Assembly: GCA_050248955.1 (NCBI GenBank)
Contig: JBFWRK010000005.1
Location: forward strand, 1 to 64,000
Length of the DNA stretch: 64,000 nucleotides
Direction of reading: 5' to 3'
DNA from: JBFWRK01 sp050248955
Lineage (GTDB): Bacteria; Actinomycetota; Acidimicrobiia; Acidimicrobiales; Ilumatobacteraceae
Shown piece after piece: positions 50,708 through 59,329 of the stretch (position 1 is its first letter; each line of letters starts with the position of its first letter). The position numbers and the translations under genes are program-made. The notes under the pieces were generated by a model. That model saw nothing but the letters and a program-made list of their open reading frames with translations. It made no database searches and had not been told where the DNA came from.

Positions 50708-51424
50708 TCAGTCGCGCCGGCGGATCATCAACCGCCACCACAGCTCGAGGAGCTGGCGCGCCGAGCGGGCGATCGCGGGCAGCCGGAAGAACTGCGACCG
50801 CCCAGCGGGCCGTTCGTAGTGATGGACCGGGACCTCGACGAACCGGGCACCGGCACGCTCGAAGCGGCGCATCATCTCGACGCAGATGACGCCGCTCGTG
50901 CTCTGCAACGGCCGGTCGGCGACGAGCCGGCGGCGGAACAGCCGGAAGTCGCAGTCCGTGTCGCCGACGTGCAGCCGGAACAGCAGCTTGACGGTGTGGT
51001 GGTACACCCGCCCGATCACCTTCCGGTACCAGGAGTCGCCGCGGGAGAGCTTCCAGCCCTGGACGATGTCCGTGTCGGCGCGGGCGGCATCGATGAGCAG
51101 CGCCACTTCGGAGGCGTCGTACTGCGCGTCGCCGTCGGTGTAGAAGATCCACTCCTTCGTCGCCGCCGCGAACCCCGAGATCAGCGCGCCGCCGTACCCA
51201 CGGTTCGACTCGTGCTCGATGACGAGCAGCCGCGGGTGCGCGGCGCGGAGCTCGGCGAGCACCTCGGACGAGCGGTCCGCCGATCCATCGTTGACCACGA
51301 TGATCTCGTAGTCCTCGACACGGGTCGAGAGCGCCGCATCGACCGCCTCCACCATCGTCCCGATCGTCTCGGCATCGTTGTAGCAGGGGAAGAACGCCGA
51401 GACGCCGGTGACGACGGTGCTCAT
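50708..51424 (-). CDS. Family 2 glycosyltransferase (polyprenyl-phosphate sugar transferase-like)
   Basis: The GT-A fold enzyme has SAFFPCYNDAETIG at the N-terminus, VVNDGSADRS and the DxD-like FYTDGDAQYD. It resembles DPM1/ArnC-type enzymes that load a sugar onto polyprenyl phosphate, but has no clear C-terminal membrane segments. ATG 51424 gives 238 aa; ATG 51433 adds three residues. It is last in a minus-strand operon after the SDR and aminotransferase. Confidence 0.85.
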   Translation of the reverse strand: MSTVVTGVSAFFPCYNDAETIGTMVEAVDAALSTRVEDYEIIVVNDGSADRSSEVLAELRAAHPRLLVIEHESNRGYGGALISGFAAATKEWIFYTDGDAQYDASEVALLIDAARADTDIVQGWKLSRGDSWYRKVIGRVYHHTVKLLFRLHVGDTDCDFRLFRRRLVADRPLQSTSGVICVEMMRRFERAGARFVEVPVHHYERPAGRSQFFRLPAIARSARQLLELWWRLMIRRRD

Positions 51425-51446
51425 CGAGTGCATGCGGCCCGTCTCG

Positions 51447-52496
51447 TCAGCCACGGGTGAGCGCCCCGAGCGCATCGAGCACCTGCTCGACCTCCGCGTC
51501 CGACAACTCGGGGAAGCAGGGCACGGTCACGCACGATCCGGCCCACGCCTCGGCCTCGGGGCACGCCCCCCGGGTGAGCTCCCGGTACGCCGGTTGCTGA
51601 GTGAGCGCAAGCGGGTAGTGCACGGCGGACGCCACGCCGCTCGCGGCGAGTTGCTCGCGAGTCGCCGGCCGATCGTCGGCGCGGAACACCGCGAGGTGGT
51701 GGACGTGATCGGGGTGATCGGCCTGCCAGCGCAGCTCCGGTGCTGCAGCCCGATATGCCGCTGTGATCTCGCGCCGCCGCGCGGTGGTCGCGGGAAGCGT
51801 CGGCAGGGAGAGTCGCAACCATCCCGCTTCGAGCTCGGACAGGCGGAAGTTCTGCGAGCGGTCGACGTGCACGTACTGCTCGGTCATGCCGTGCACGCGC
51901 AGCCGCCGGATGGTCCCGGCGAGTTTCTCGTCGTCGGAGGTGATCGCGCCACCGTCGCCGATGCCGCCGACGTTCTTGGTCGGGTAGAACGAGTACACGG
52001 TCGCCGCGCTCGCGCGGCCCGGGCGGAGCGCGCCGTGTGCTTGCGCGGCATCATCGATGACCGGGAGGTCGGTTGCGGGCGCCTCGGCGGGCCGTCCGTA
52101 CAGGTGGACGACGATCACCGCCTTCGTCCGGTCGGTGCGGGCCGCCTCCCAGCCGTTCGCAGGAACGGTGGCCGTGGCGGCGTCGACATCGACGAACACC
52201 GGCGTCGCACCGATCGCGCAGACGGCGGACGCTGTCGGGACCGCCGTGAACGCCGGGACGAGCACCTCGTCGCCGGGCCCGATGCCGAGCGCGGTGAGGG
52301 CGAGCTGGATCGCCGCCGCGCCCGAGGACACACCGACGACGTGGGCATCGCCGCACCACGCCGCCAGCTCGGACTCGAGCGCCGCGAGCTCGGGGCCGAG
52401 GAGCACGTGGCCGGACGCGAGCACCCGCGCGACGACCTCGTGGAACGGTGCGGCCAGCGCGTCGGCGCGCCGGCTCAGATCGACGACAGGTACCAC
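51447..52496 (-). CDS. DegT/DnrJ/EryC1/StrS aminotransferase (nucleotide-sugar aminotransferase)
   Basis: These PLP enzymes add an amino group to a keto-sugar nucleotide. The Schiff-base Lys is in SFYPTKNVGGIGDGGAI, preceded by VIDDAAQAHGA. From GTG 52496 (VVPVVDLSRRADALAAPF) it is 349 aa, slightly short of the usual 365-400. A longer in-frame extension upstream is Arg-rich and runs inside the SDR gene. It overlaps that gene by 22 bases, which implies coupling. Confidence 0.87.
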   Translation of the reverse strand: MVPVVDLSRRADALAAPFHEVVARVLASGHVLLGPELAALESELAAWCGDAHVVGVSSGAAAIQLALTALGIGPGDEVLVPAFTAVPTASAVCAIGATPVFVDVDAATATVPANGWEAARTDRTKAVIVVHLYGRPAEAPATDLPVIDDAAQAHGALRPGRASAATVYSFYPTKNVGGIGDGGAITSDDEKLAGTIRRLRVHGMTEQYVHVDRSQNFRLSELEAGWLRLSLPTLPATTARRREITAAYRAAAPELRWQADHPDHVHHLAVFRADDRPATREQLAASGVASAVHYPLALTQQPAYRELTRGACPEAEAWAGSCVTVPCFPELSDAEVEQVLDALGALTRG

Positions 52497-53515
52497 GGGT
52501 GGCGACGGTAGAAGACAACCGTGTCGCGAGCACCATCTTCGAGCGTCACGAGCGGACGCCAGCCGAGGAGGCGCGTCGCGAGCCGAGTGTCGGTCTCGAA
52601 GTTGCCGATGTCGATCTTCGACAGCTCCGGCGGCCACGGGACGAGCTCGACCTCGGAGTGAGGTCCGCCGTCCGCCACGACCGCGCCGATCAACGCGTCG
52701 GCGATCTCGCGCAGCGTCCAGCTGCGCTCGTGGCCGATGTTGACCACCGCGCCCACCGCGGCGTCGGTCGTCGCCGCGGCGCCCAGCGCGCGCACGACGT
52801 CGTCGACGTGCAGGCAGTCGCGACGCTGGCTGCCGTCGCCGAAGAGGCGGATGACCTCGCCGCGCAGCGATCGTCGGACGAAGACCGGCAGTGCGCCCAG
52901 GTCCTCCTTCACGAGGTTCTGCCGCGGTCCGTACACGTTGGTCAGCCGCAGGGCGGTCGGGCGCAGGCCGTGGACCTTGCCGTACAGCAGGTGCAGCTGT
53001 TCGCAGGCGAGCTTGTCGACGCCGTTCACGTCGACCGGGCGCGCAGGATGCGATTCCTCGACCGGGATCCGCTCGGGCCGGCCGTAGACCTGCCGCGTCG
53101 AGGTGTACACGATGCGCACCGTCGGGTTGACCGCGCGCAGCGTCTCGAGCAGCGCGAGGTGGCTGCGGACGTTGAGGTCGAGGTCGCGCAGCGGATCGGT
53201 CATGCTCGCGTGGTGGCTCACCTGGCCGGCGATGTTGAACACGATGTCGGCGTCGGCGACGACCTCGGCCACGCGCGGATCGCCGAGATCTGCTTCGAGC
53301 ACCTCGATGTCGGACCGCTCGCCGAGGTTGCGGCGGTCGCCGCCGTGTGCCGGCACGAGGGCATCGACGACCCGCACGCGCGCCCCGGCATGGGCGAGGG
53401 CGAGGGCCACGTTGGAGCCGATGAAGCCGAGCCCACCCGTCACGACGCAGGTCGTGCCGCCGAGCGAGGCCAGTGCGGCCAGTGCGGCCTGTGTGTCAGG
53501 AGGGCTGGCGGACAT
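52475..53515 (-). CDS. Extended SDR nucleotide-sugar epimerase/dehydratase with Asn in place of the catalytic Tyr
   Basis: The Rossmann motif TGGLGFIGSN and SDR landmarks YTSTRQVYGR and RLTNVYGPRQN are clear in this 346-aa protein. The usual YxxxK site reads NGVDK (PVDVNGVDKLACEQ), so Asn replaces Tyr. I recall a subfamily with VNGINK at this point, so it may be a lineage trait. It likely makes the keto-sugar substrate for the adjacent aminotransferase. It heads the minus-strand operon. Confidence 0.86.
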   Translation of the reverse strand: MSASPPDTQAALAALASLGGTTCVVTGGLGFIGSNVALALAHAGARVRVVDALVPAHGGDRRNLGERSDIEVLEADLGDPRVAEVVADADIVFNIAGQVSHHASMTDPLRDLDLNVRSHLALLETLRAVNPTVRIVYTSTRQVYGRPERIPVEESHPARPVDVNGVDKLACEQLHLLYGKVHGLRPTALRLTNVYGPRQNLVKEDLGALPVFVRRSLRGEVIRLFGDGSQRRDCLHVDDVVRALGAAATTDAAVGAVVNIGHERSWTLREIADALIGAVVADGGPHSEVELVPWPPELSKIDIGNFETDTRLATRLLGWRPLVTLEDGARDTVVFYRRHPWYLSSI

Positions 53516-53574
53516 GGGCGGCCCCGACGTTATCCAGCTGGGGTCGATAGCAGTACGTACCGGTCACCGAGCCG

Positions 53575-53580
53575 TAACAT
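53575..53580 (+). promoter_or_regulatory. Putative -10 box of the GT-C-like gene
   Basis: TAACAT ends 8 bases before ATG 53589, in the 73-base divergent gap with the SDR gene. Confidence 0.4.
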
Positions 53581-53588
53581 CTGGCCCG

Positions 53589-55400
53589 ATGCCGGACGCC
53601 ACCGCTGACGCCGCTGCGCCAGCGGGACCACCGGCTCGGCGGATCGCTCTCGAAGGCGCGCTGGTCGGCCTCGGTGCGGTGGTCGCCTCGGTGCCCGTCC
53701 TGCGCTACTGGCAACAGCCGCTCGGCGTGCCGTTCGACTACGAGAACGACGCCACCTTCTACCTGATGGTGGTCAGGTCGATGAAGGAGCACGGGTGGTA
53801 CCTGACGAACCCCGACCTCGGCTTCCCGTCGGGTCAGGAGATGCACGACCTCGCGCTCGGCGGCGACAACGCGAACTTCGTCGTCCTGCGGGTGCTGGCA
53901 CGGTTCATGGAGCCAGGGCTCGCGCTCAACGTCTTCTTCATCCTGACCATCGCCCTGGTCGCGGCGGCGGCACACGTCGTGCTACGCAACCTTGGGGTCC
54001 GGCGATCGGTGGCCGCGGTGAGCGCGGTCATCTACACGTTCCTGCCGTACCACATGATCCGCCGCACCCCCCATGTGCTCCTGTCGTCCTATGCGATGGT
54101 GCCGATCGCCGTGCTCGTGGCGCTGGCGGTGATGAGCGCCGACCCGCCGATCGTCGCCGACCGTGCCGGATGGTGGCCGGGGTTCCGTCGCGGCGCTCGG
54201 ACCTGGTGGGTGCTCGCGGCGTGCGTCGGGCTCGCCTCGACCGGCTCGTACTACGCGGTCTTCGGGGCGTACCTGATCGTTGCCGGCGGCGCCGCGGCGG
54301 CGCTCGCCCGCCGGTCGACGCGATCGCTCTGGTCGGCCGGCTTCGCCGCCGCCGTCATCGCCGCCGTCACCGTGGTCAACACGGCCCCGTCGATCCTGTA
54401 CTGGCGGCGCCACGGCGACAACCGGCTCGTCGCCCATCGCCTCGTGCAGGAGACCGAGATCTACGGGTTGCGCATCCAGCAGTTGTTCATGCCCCGCCTG
54501 CAGCACCGCAACACGCGTCTGGCGGAGCTCGCCGACCGCGCCTGGGGCGGGCCGGTCCGCTCGGAGCCCGGTCAGCAACTCGGGGTCATCGCCGCCTGCG
54601 GCCTCGCCGCGTTGCTCGTGATCGCCGGCGTCGCGATCGTGACACGCGCCGAAGTGGCCGAAGGATCTCGCCGGCAGACCCTGCAGCACCTCGGGTTCCT
54701 CACGGTCGTCTCGCTGCTCACGGCGACGCTGAGCGGGCTCTCGTACCTGCTTGCGCTCCTCGGCCTGAAGCAGATCCGCGGCTGGAACCGCATGTCGGTG
54801 GTGATCGGCTTCCTCGCGATCGTCGCCGTCGCGTTCGGCGTGGAGGCCGTGATCGAGTGGGTGCGCCGTCGCCGGGGCGCGCAGGTGGCGCGCGTCGCGC
54901 TCGCCGTCGGGCTCGTCGGGTTGCTCGGCGTCGCCTGGTACGACCAGACGGCTCCCGTCGACACTGCCGTGCGGGGCGGCGTGCGCGAGGCGTGGGAGAG
55001 CGACGCCACGTTCTTCGGCGAGATGGCCGACGATCTGCCCACCGGCGCTGCGGTGTTCGAGTTCCCGGCGATGACGTTCCCGGAGGGCGGCGCGATCGGT
55101 CGGATCGGCCTCTACGACGGCGCTCGCGGGTATCTGCACGCGCCGTCGCTCCGGTGGGGCTTCGGCGGGATGCTCGGCCGGGTGCCCACGTGGTCGCCGG
55201 AGCTGGAGACCGAGGCGCCGGAGCTCACCGTGGCAACGCTGCGCGACGCCGGGTTCCGGGCCGTGTTCGTGGACCGCTTCGGCTACGCCGACAACGGCGA
55301 GGCGCTGATCGCACTGCTCACCACCGTCGTCCCGCCCGTTCGGGCGAGCCCCGACGGGCGTTACGTCTGGTTCGATCTGGAGGCTGCGAGTGGAGGTTGA
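53589..55400 (+). CDS. Multi-spanning membrane protein, probable GT-C glycosyltransferase
   Basis: The 603-aa protein has about ten membrane segments and a soluble C-terminal domain of about 130 residues. After the first segment, the outer loop carries acidic motifs FDYENDATFY and NPDLGFPSGQEMHD, the pattern of GT-C enzymes that use polyprenyl-linked sugars (acidic residues in loop 1). The specific family is not certain. It is divergent from the SDR operon and overlaps the methyltransferase, suggesting a shared glycan pathway. Confidence 0.72.
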   Translation: MPDATADAAAPAGPPARRIALEGALVGLGAVVASVPVLRYWQQPLGVPFDYENDATFYLMVVRSMKEHGWYLTNPDLGFPSGQEMHDLALGGDNANFVVLRVLARFMEPGLALNVFFILTIALVAAAAHVVLRNLGVRRSVAAVSAVIYTFLPYHMIRRTPHVLLSSYAMVPIAVLVALAVMSADPPIVADRAGWWPGFRRGARTWWVLAACVGLASTGSYYAVFGAYLIVAGGAAAALARRSTRSLWSAGFAAAVIAAVTVVNTAPSILYWRRHGDNRLVAHRLVQETEIYGLRIQQLFMPRLQHRNTRLAELADRAWGGPVRSEPGQQLGVIAACGLAALLVIAGVAIVTRAEVAEGSRRQTLQHLGFLTVVSLLTATLSGLSYLLALLGLKQIRGWNRMSVVIGFLAIVAVAFGVEAVIEWVRRRRGAQVARVALAVGLVGLLGVAWYDQTAPVDTAVRGGVREAWESDATFFGEMADDLPTGAAVFEFPAMTFPEGGAIGRIGLYDGARGYLHAPSLRWGFGGMLGRVPTWSPELETEAPELTVATLRDAGFRAVFVDRFGYADNGEALIALLTTVVPPVRASPDGRYVWFDLEAASGG

Positions 55401-56115
55401 CGAGTACCGCCGCATGGCGGAGGTGGAGGACTCGCACTGGTGGTACGCCGCCACGCGACGACTGCTCGCTCAGGAGCTCGGGCCGCGCCTCGTGCCCAGC
55501 GGCAGGTTCCTCGATGCGGGCGGGGGCACCGGCGCGACCGGGGCATGGTTGGCGGACCACGGCGAGCTGGTCGCGACCGACTTCTTCCCGCTCGCGCTCC
55601 ATGCGTACCGCACGCTCCACCCGAACGTGCACGAGTACGTGGCGGCCGACGTGCAACAGCAACCGTTCGCCGACGGATCGTTCGATGCTGCGCTGTGCGT
55701 GACCGTGCTGTGCCACCAGTCGATCCCGGATCCCGTCGTCGCCGTCCGAGAGCTCGCCCGTGTCGTCCGGCCGGGCGGCGTCGTGTGCCTCTGGGAGCCC
55801 GGCGTGCGCCGGCTGCGGCGCGCCCACGACCGGGTGACCCACTCGGCGCGGCGGTTCTCGCTCGGCGATCTGCGGTCGGCGGCCACGAAGGCAGGGCTCG
55901 TGGTCGAGCGCGCGACCGGGGCGCACTCGTACCTCGTGCCGCCTGCGGCGGCGAAGGCGTTGATCGAGCGCGGACGTACGAGCAGCGACCTCGATCGCCA
56001 CGAGGGCGGGCTCGGTGGCGTGCTCGGCCGAGTCGCCTCGGCCGAGCGCCGCCTGCTCCGGCACGTCTCGCTGCCCGCCGGGTTGTCCGTCATGGTCATC
56101 GCCCGCCGTCCCTGA
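55390..56115 (+). CDS. SAM-dependent class I methyltransferase
   Basis: The 241-aa protein has motif I LDAGGGTGATGAWL, then VAADVQQQPFADGSFDAALC and LARVVRPGGVVCLWEPG, the layout of small-molecule methyltransferases. The N-terminal EVEDSHWWYAATRR is common in glycan-cluster methyltransferases. GTG 55390 overlaps the GT-C-like gene by 11 bases, so the two are coupled and it may methylate a sugar. Confidence 0.86.
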   Translation: MEVDEYRRMAEVEDSHWWYAATRRLLAQELGPRLVPSGRFLDAGGGTGATGAWLADHGELVATDFFPLALHAYRTLHPNVHEYVAADVQQQPFADGSFDAALCVTVLCHQSIPDPVVAVRELARVVRPGGVVCLWEPGVRRLRRAHDRVTHSARRFSLGDLRSAATKAGLVVERATGAHSYLVPPAAAKALIERGRTSSDLDRHEGGLGGVLGRVASAERRLLRHVSLPAGLSVMVIARRP

Positions 56116-56129
56116 CCTCGCCCGCGCGG

Positions 56130-56597
56130 TCAGCGGCTGCCGGCGAGCCGGACGGCGCGGTAGTACACCTGCGCCCACGCCCGGCAGCTCGCTCGCTGCG
56201 TCCACGGGCGAGACGTGCAGCTCGCCACCATGTCGGCGAGGAACCGGTCGTCGATGCGCCGGCGCGTGGTCTCGTTCCACCACCACCCGTGCTCACCGGC
56301 GCGGCGATCGAGCAGCTTGTGGTTCCGGTAGCCGAAGTCGTGTCGTTGGCACGCGGCGCGGAAGTTGTAGGACCGGCCCGTGTCGCCGAGCCCGACCGGG
56401 AGCGGCGTCGAGCAGCCGTCCGACGACCAGTCGAGCGCGGCGGGCGTGTGCGCGACGCGGGCCGACGTGAACGTGCCGATGCCGACGTCGAACGTCAGCT
56501 GCGCCACGGACGACGGGTCCATCACGTCAGGGGCGGGCAGGGCGGAGGCGGCCAGGAACGTCGTGGCCGCGACGACGAGGTTGGCGAGGATCGCCAT
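56130..56597 (-). CDS. Secreted prokaryotic phospholipase A2
   Basis: The enzyme hydrolyses the sn-2 acyl chain of phospholipids and needs calcium. The 155-aa protein has a signal peptide (about 1-22), the calcium-loop region DWSSDGCSTPLPVG, and the catalytic dyad His86-Asp87 in ACQRHDFGYRN. Four cysteines suggest two disulfides as in the Streptomyces enzyme. A GGAG ribosome binding site precedes the ATG. It is convergent with the methyltransferase. Confidence 0.87.
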   Translation of the reverse strand: MAILANLVVAATTFLAASALPAPDVMDPSSVAQLTFDVGIGTFTSARVAHTPAALDWSSDGCSTPLPVGLGDTGRSYNFRAACQRHDFGYRNHKLLDRRAGEHGWWWNETTRRRIDDRFLADMVASCTSRPWTQRASCRAWAQVYYRAVRLAGSR

Positions 56598-56705
56598 GGT
56601 GTCTCCTCTCGTCGAGGCCGGCGAGTGTGCCGGGTCGACCGGGCCGCGCCAACCCGCCCTGCGAGATCTGCTGGCACCGTCCGCGCCGGCCAGGGATGGT
56701 CACAG

Positions 56706-58124
56706 TTAGAGGTGATCGCCGAGCTCGCGCAGCAGCTGCCACGACTCGTCGACGTGGCGCTGTTCGGTGCCCCGGGCGCCGATCGAGAAGCGCAGCACGC
56801 TCCTGCCGCCGAGCACGGTCCGCGTGAACAGTGCCCGGCCTGTCGCGTTCGCGCGCTCCACGAGCGCGTCCGTGCGGGCGTCGTCGCCGCGCAGGCGGAG
56901 GCACAGCAGGTTGAGCGGGTACGGGGCGACGATCTCGAAGCGCTCGTCGGCGGCGACGAGCTCGGCGAGGTGCCGGGTCAGCGCGACGTGGCGGCGGATC
57001 ATCGTCCGGAAGCTCTCGAGCCCCTCGCAGCGGATCGTGAACCAGAGCTTCAGCGCCCGGAAGCGGCGGCCGAGCGGGATGCCCCAATCGCGGTAGTCGA
57101 TCACGGCTCCCTCCTCTGCAGCCTTCGAGCGCAGGTACTCGGGCAGGATCGACAGCGCCCCGAGCAGCGAGGCCCGGTCCGCCGTCCAGTAGAGGTCGCA
57201 GTCGAAGTTGACGCCCATCCACTTGTGCGGGTTCGTGCAGTACGAGTCAGCGAGCTCGATGCCCCGGTTGACCCAGCGGTGCTCAGGAGCGAGCGCGGCG
57301 ATGCCGCTCATCGCACCGTCGATGTGGAACCACAGGCCCTCGCGCCGCGCGATCGCCCCGATCTCGGGTGACGGGTCGAACGCGGTGGAGCTCGTCGTGC
57401 CGTGGCTGGCGCACACCCAGAACGGCTGCAAGCCGGCGGCCCGGTCGACCTCGATGGCGGCGCTCAGCGCCTCCGGTCGCATCGCGAACTCGTCATCGAC
57501 ATCGACGATGCGGATCCGTTCCGTGCCGATGCCGGCGATCCGCAGCCCCTTCTCGATCGAGGAGTGGGCATGCGCCGTGGTGTACGCGACGAGGTCGCCG
57601 ATCGCCGCGCCACCGATGCGGTTCACCTCGCCACCGGTTGCCCGCCAACGCGCCGAGAGGATCGAGGTGAGCGTCGCCTCGCTCGCGGTGGCCTGGATCA
57701 CACCGCCGCCGTTGGGGCTCTCGGAGCGGAACGCATCGGGCAGGTCGAGCAGCGTCGCCATCCAGTCGACCATCGCCGTCTCGATCTCGGTGCACGCCGG
57801 GCTCGTCACCCAGCTCATCCCGTTCACGCCGAGGCCCGCCGCGAGGAGCTCACCCAGGATCGACGGGAACGACGAGTTCGCCGGGAAGTAGGCGTAGAAG
57901 TTCGGGTGCTGCCAGTGCGTGATGCCGGGGAGCACGATGCGGTCGACGTCGGCGAGCACAGCGGCGAACGGTTCGGGCTCCGTGGGCGGCTCTGCTGGGA
58001 GCATCGCCCGGATCTCGCCGGGCACGACGTCCGGCTGCACGCGGTAGCGCTCGATGTCACCGAGGTAGTCGGCGATCCAGTCGATGAGGTCGTGGCCACT
58101 CGCGCGGAACTCGTCGGGCGTCAT
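56706..58124 (-). CDS. PLP-dependent group II amino-acid decarboxylase
   Basis: This is an aromatic-L-amino-acid/glutamate decarboxylase-type enzyme. The PLP Lys is in NPHKWMGVNFDCDLYW; HWQHPNFYAYFPANSSFPS and VCASHGTTSSTAFDP are family features. The 472-aa length fits aromatic decarboxylases. ATG 58124 is chosen: MTPDEFRASGHDLIDWIADY is the true N-terminus, a TACAGT box ends 7 bases upstream, and the longer frame overlaps the divergent hydrolase. The exact substrate is open. Confidence 0.88.
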   Translation of the reverse strand: MTPDEFRASGHDLIDWIADYLGDIERYRVQPDVVPGEIRAMLPAEPPTEPEPFAAVLADVDRIVLPGITHWQHPNFYAYFPANSSFPSILGELLAAGLGVNGMSWVTSPACTEIETAMVDWMATLLDLPDAFRSESPNGGGVIQATASEATLTSILSARWRATGGEVNRIGGAAIGDLVAYTTAHAHSSIEKGLRIAGIGTERIRIVDVDDEFAMRPEALSAAIEVDRAAGLQPFWVCASHGTTSSTAFDPSPEIGAIARREGLWFHIDGAMSGIAALAPEHRWVNRGIELADSYCTNPHKWMGVNFDCDLYWTADRASLLGALSILPEYLRSKAAEEGAVIDYRDWGIPLGRRFRALKLWFTIRCEGLESFRTMIRRHVALTRHLAELVAADERFEIVAPYPLNLLCLRLRGDDARTDALVERANATGRALFTRTVLGGRSVLRFSIGARGTEQRHVDESWQLLRELGDHL

Positions 58125-58131
58125 CCACGGG

Positions 58132-58137
58132 ACTGTA
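58132..58137 (-). promoter_or_regulatory. Putative -10 box of the decarboxylase gene
   Basis: TACAGT on the minus strand ends 7 bases before ATG 58124. The divergent box at 58155 is only 17 bases away. Confidence 0.42.
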
Positions 58138-58154
58138 GGTCGCGCCTGCTCGCC

Positions 58155-58160
58155 TACCCT
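58155..58160 (+). promoter_or_regulatory. Putative -10 box of the alpha/beta hydrolase gene at 58168
   Basis: TACCCT ends 7 bases before ATG 58168. The two divergent genes share a 43-base gap that must hold both promoters. Confidence 0.42.
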
Positions 58161-58167
58161 CGGGCCC

Positions 58168-59193
58168 ATGACCGAGAACGCGACGGCGGACCGCGGGCTG
58201 CGCGCTGACATCGATCCCTCCCGCTTCGCGACCCGCTTCGCGTCGCCCCGCGGCTTCGACCAGGCGTACGTGCACGAGGGCGCCGGCGGCGTGCCGCTCG
58301 TGTGCGTGCACGGCTGGCCGGAGACCAAGCGGATCTTCTGGAAGGTGATCGAGCCGCTCGCCAGCGCCGGTTTCGAGGTGATCGTGCCCGATCTGCGTGG
58401 CTTCGGCGAGAGCGGGCTCGGGCCCGACGGCTTCCACGATGTCGCATCTCACGCCCGCGACCTCCACGCGCTCGTGCACGACGTGCTCGGCCACGAACGG
58501 GTCGTCCTGCTCGGTGGTGACCTCGGGGGACCGATCGTGCAGGACCTCGCGCTGCGCCATCCCGACTGGGTCGACCGGATGGTCCTGTTCAACTCACCGC
58601 TGCCGTACGACAAGGAGCGGATGGCCGGCCTCACCGGAACGCGGGCCCCGCGCGAGGCGAGCGACTACTACGTTCGCCAAGGGACCGATCCCGACGGGCT
58701 GGCGGCGGAGCTGCGGACGCCGGACGAGCGCCGCCGTTACATCGCCACGTTCTACACGAGCCGCTTCTGGGCCCACCCGGGCGCGTTCATCGAGCCGGGT
58801 TCCGCCCCTGGCCGCTTCGGCGGCAGCGCCGTGGTCGACTTCCACACGGAGCCGTTCGCCGACGCCGCGCATCTCCGGGCGAGCTTCGGGGCGTACGAGA
58901 GCACCTTCGACCCCGCCGCGCGCTCGGAGCCGCCGCAGCTACGGCGCAACGACCGAACGCGGACGCTGCTCCTGTTCGGTCAGAGCGACCACGTGCTGTA
59001 CCCCGATTTCGACCGGATGGCGGCCGTCGTGTTCCCGGATCACGTCGGTCCGTTCCTCCTGCGCGACTGCGGCCACTTCGTCCCGTGGGAGGCCCCGCAC
59101 GCGCTGGCATCGGGCGTGATCGCGTTCTGCAGCGACGTGCTGCACGCGCGCGAAAACGACACGAAGTCAAGACTTGAAATGCCACCCGGATGA
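58168..59193 (+). CDS. Alpha/beta hydrolase with Asp nucleophile (epoxide hydrolase/haloalkane dehalogenase-like)
   Basis: The 341-aa protein has the oxyanion motif HGWPETKRIFW, nucleophile elbow LLGGDLGGPI with Asp, an acid in FGQSDHVLYPD and the base in CGHFVPWEAP. An Asp nucleophile points to epoxide hydrolase, dehalogenase or haloacetate dehalogenase chemistry rather than an esterase. A TACCCT box lies 7 bases before ATG 58168. Substrate unknown. Confidence 0.85.
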   Translation: MTENATADRGLRADIDPSRFATRFASPRGFDQAYVHEGAGGVPLVCVHGWPETKRIFWKVIEPLASAGFEVIVPDLRGFGESGLGPDGFHDVASHARDLHALVHDVLGHERVVLLGGDLGGPIVQDLALRHPDWVDRMVLFNSPLPYDKERMAGLTGTRAPREASDYYVRQGTDPDGLAAELRTPDERRRYIATFYTSRFWAHPGAFIEPGSAPGRFGGSAVVDFHTEPFADAAHLRASFGAYESTFDPAARSEPPQLRRNDRTRTLLLFGQSDHVLYPDFDRMAAVVFPDHVGPFLLRDCGHFVPWEAPHALASGVIAFCSDVLHARENDTKSRLEMPPG

Positions 59194-59248
59194 GTGCATG
59201 GTGATCGTGTCACGTCCGATCCAGCGATCTCCGAGGAGGTTTGCAGGA

Positions 59249-59290
59249 ATGCATCAGGACACCAGCGAAGGCGGCGATCCGCCGGGCTGA
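59249..59290 (+). CDS. Possible 13-aa peptide (MHQDTSEGGDPPG)
   Basis: The only support is the strong AGGAGGT site with 8-base spacing. There is no recognisable family. It could be a leader peptide or chance. The hairpin 17 bases after its stop resembles an attenuator layout, but no gene on this strand directly follows. Confidence 0.3.
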   Translation: MHQDTSEGGDPPG

Positions 59291-59306
59291 GCAAGGCGAC
59301 GATGCG

Positions 59307-59329
59307 CCACCCCGACTTCCAAGGGGTGG
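59307..59329 (+). terminator. Possible terminator after the alpha/beta hydrolase
   Basis: CCACCCC pairs with GGGGTGG around a 9-base loop, 114 bases after the hydrolase stop. No U-tract is present. Confidence 0.35.
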
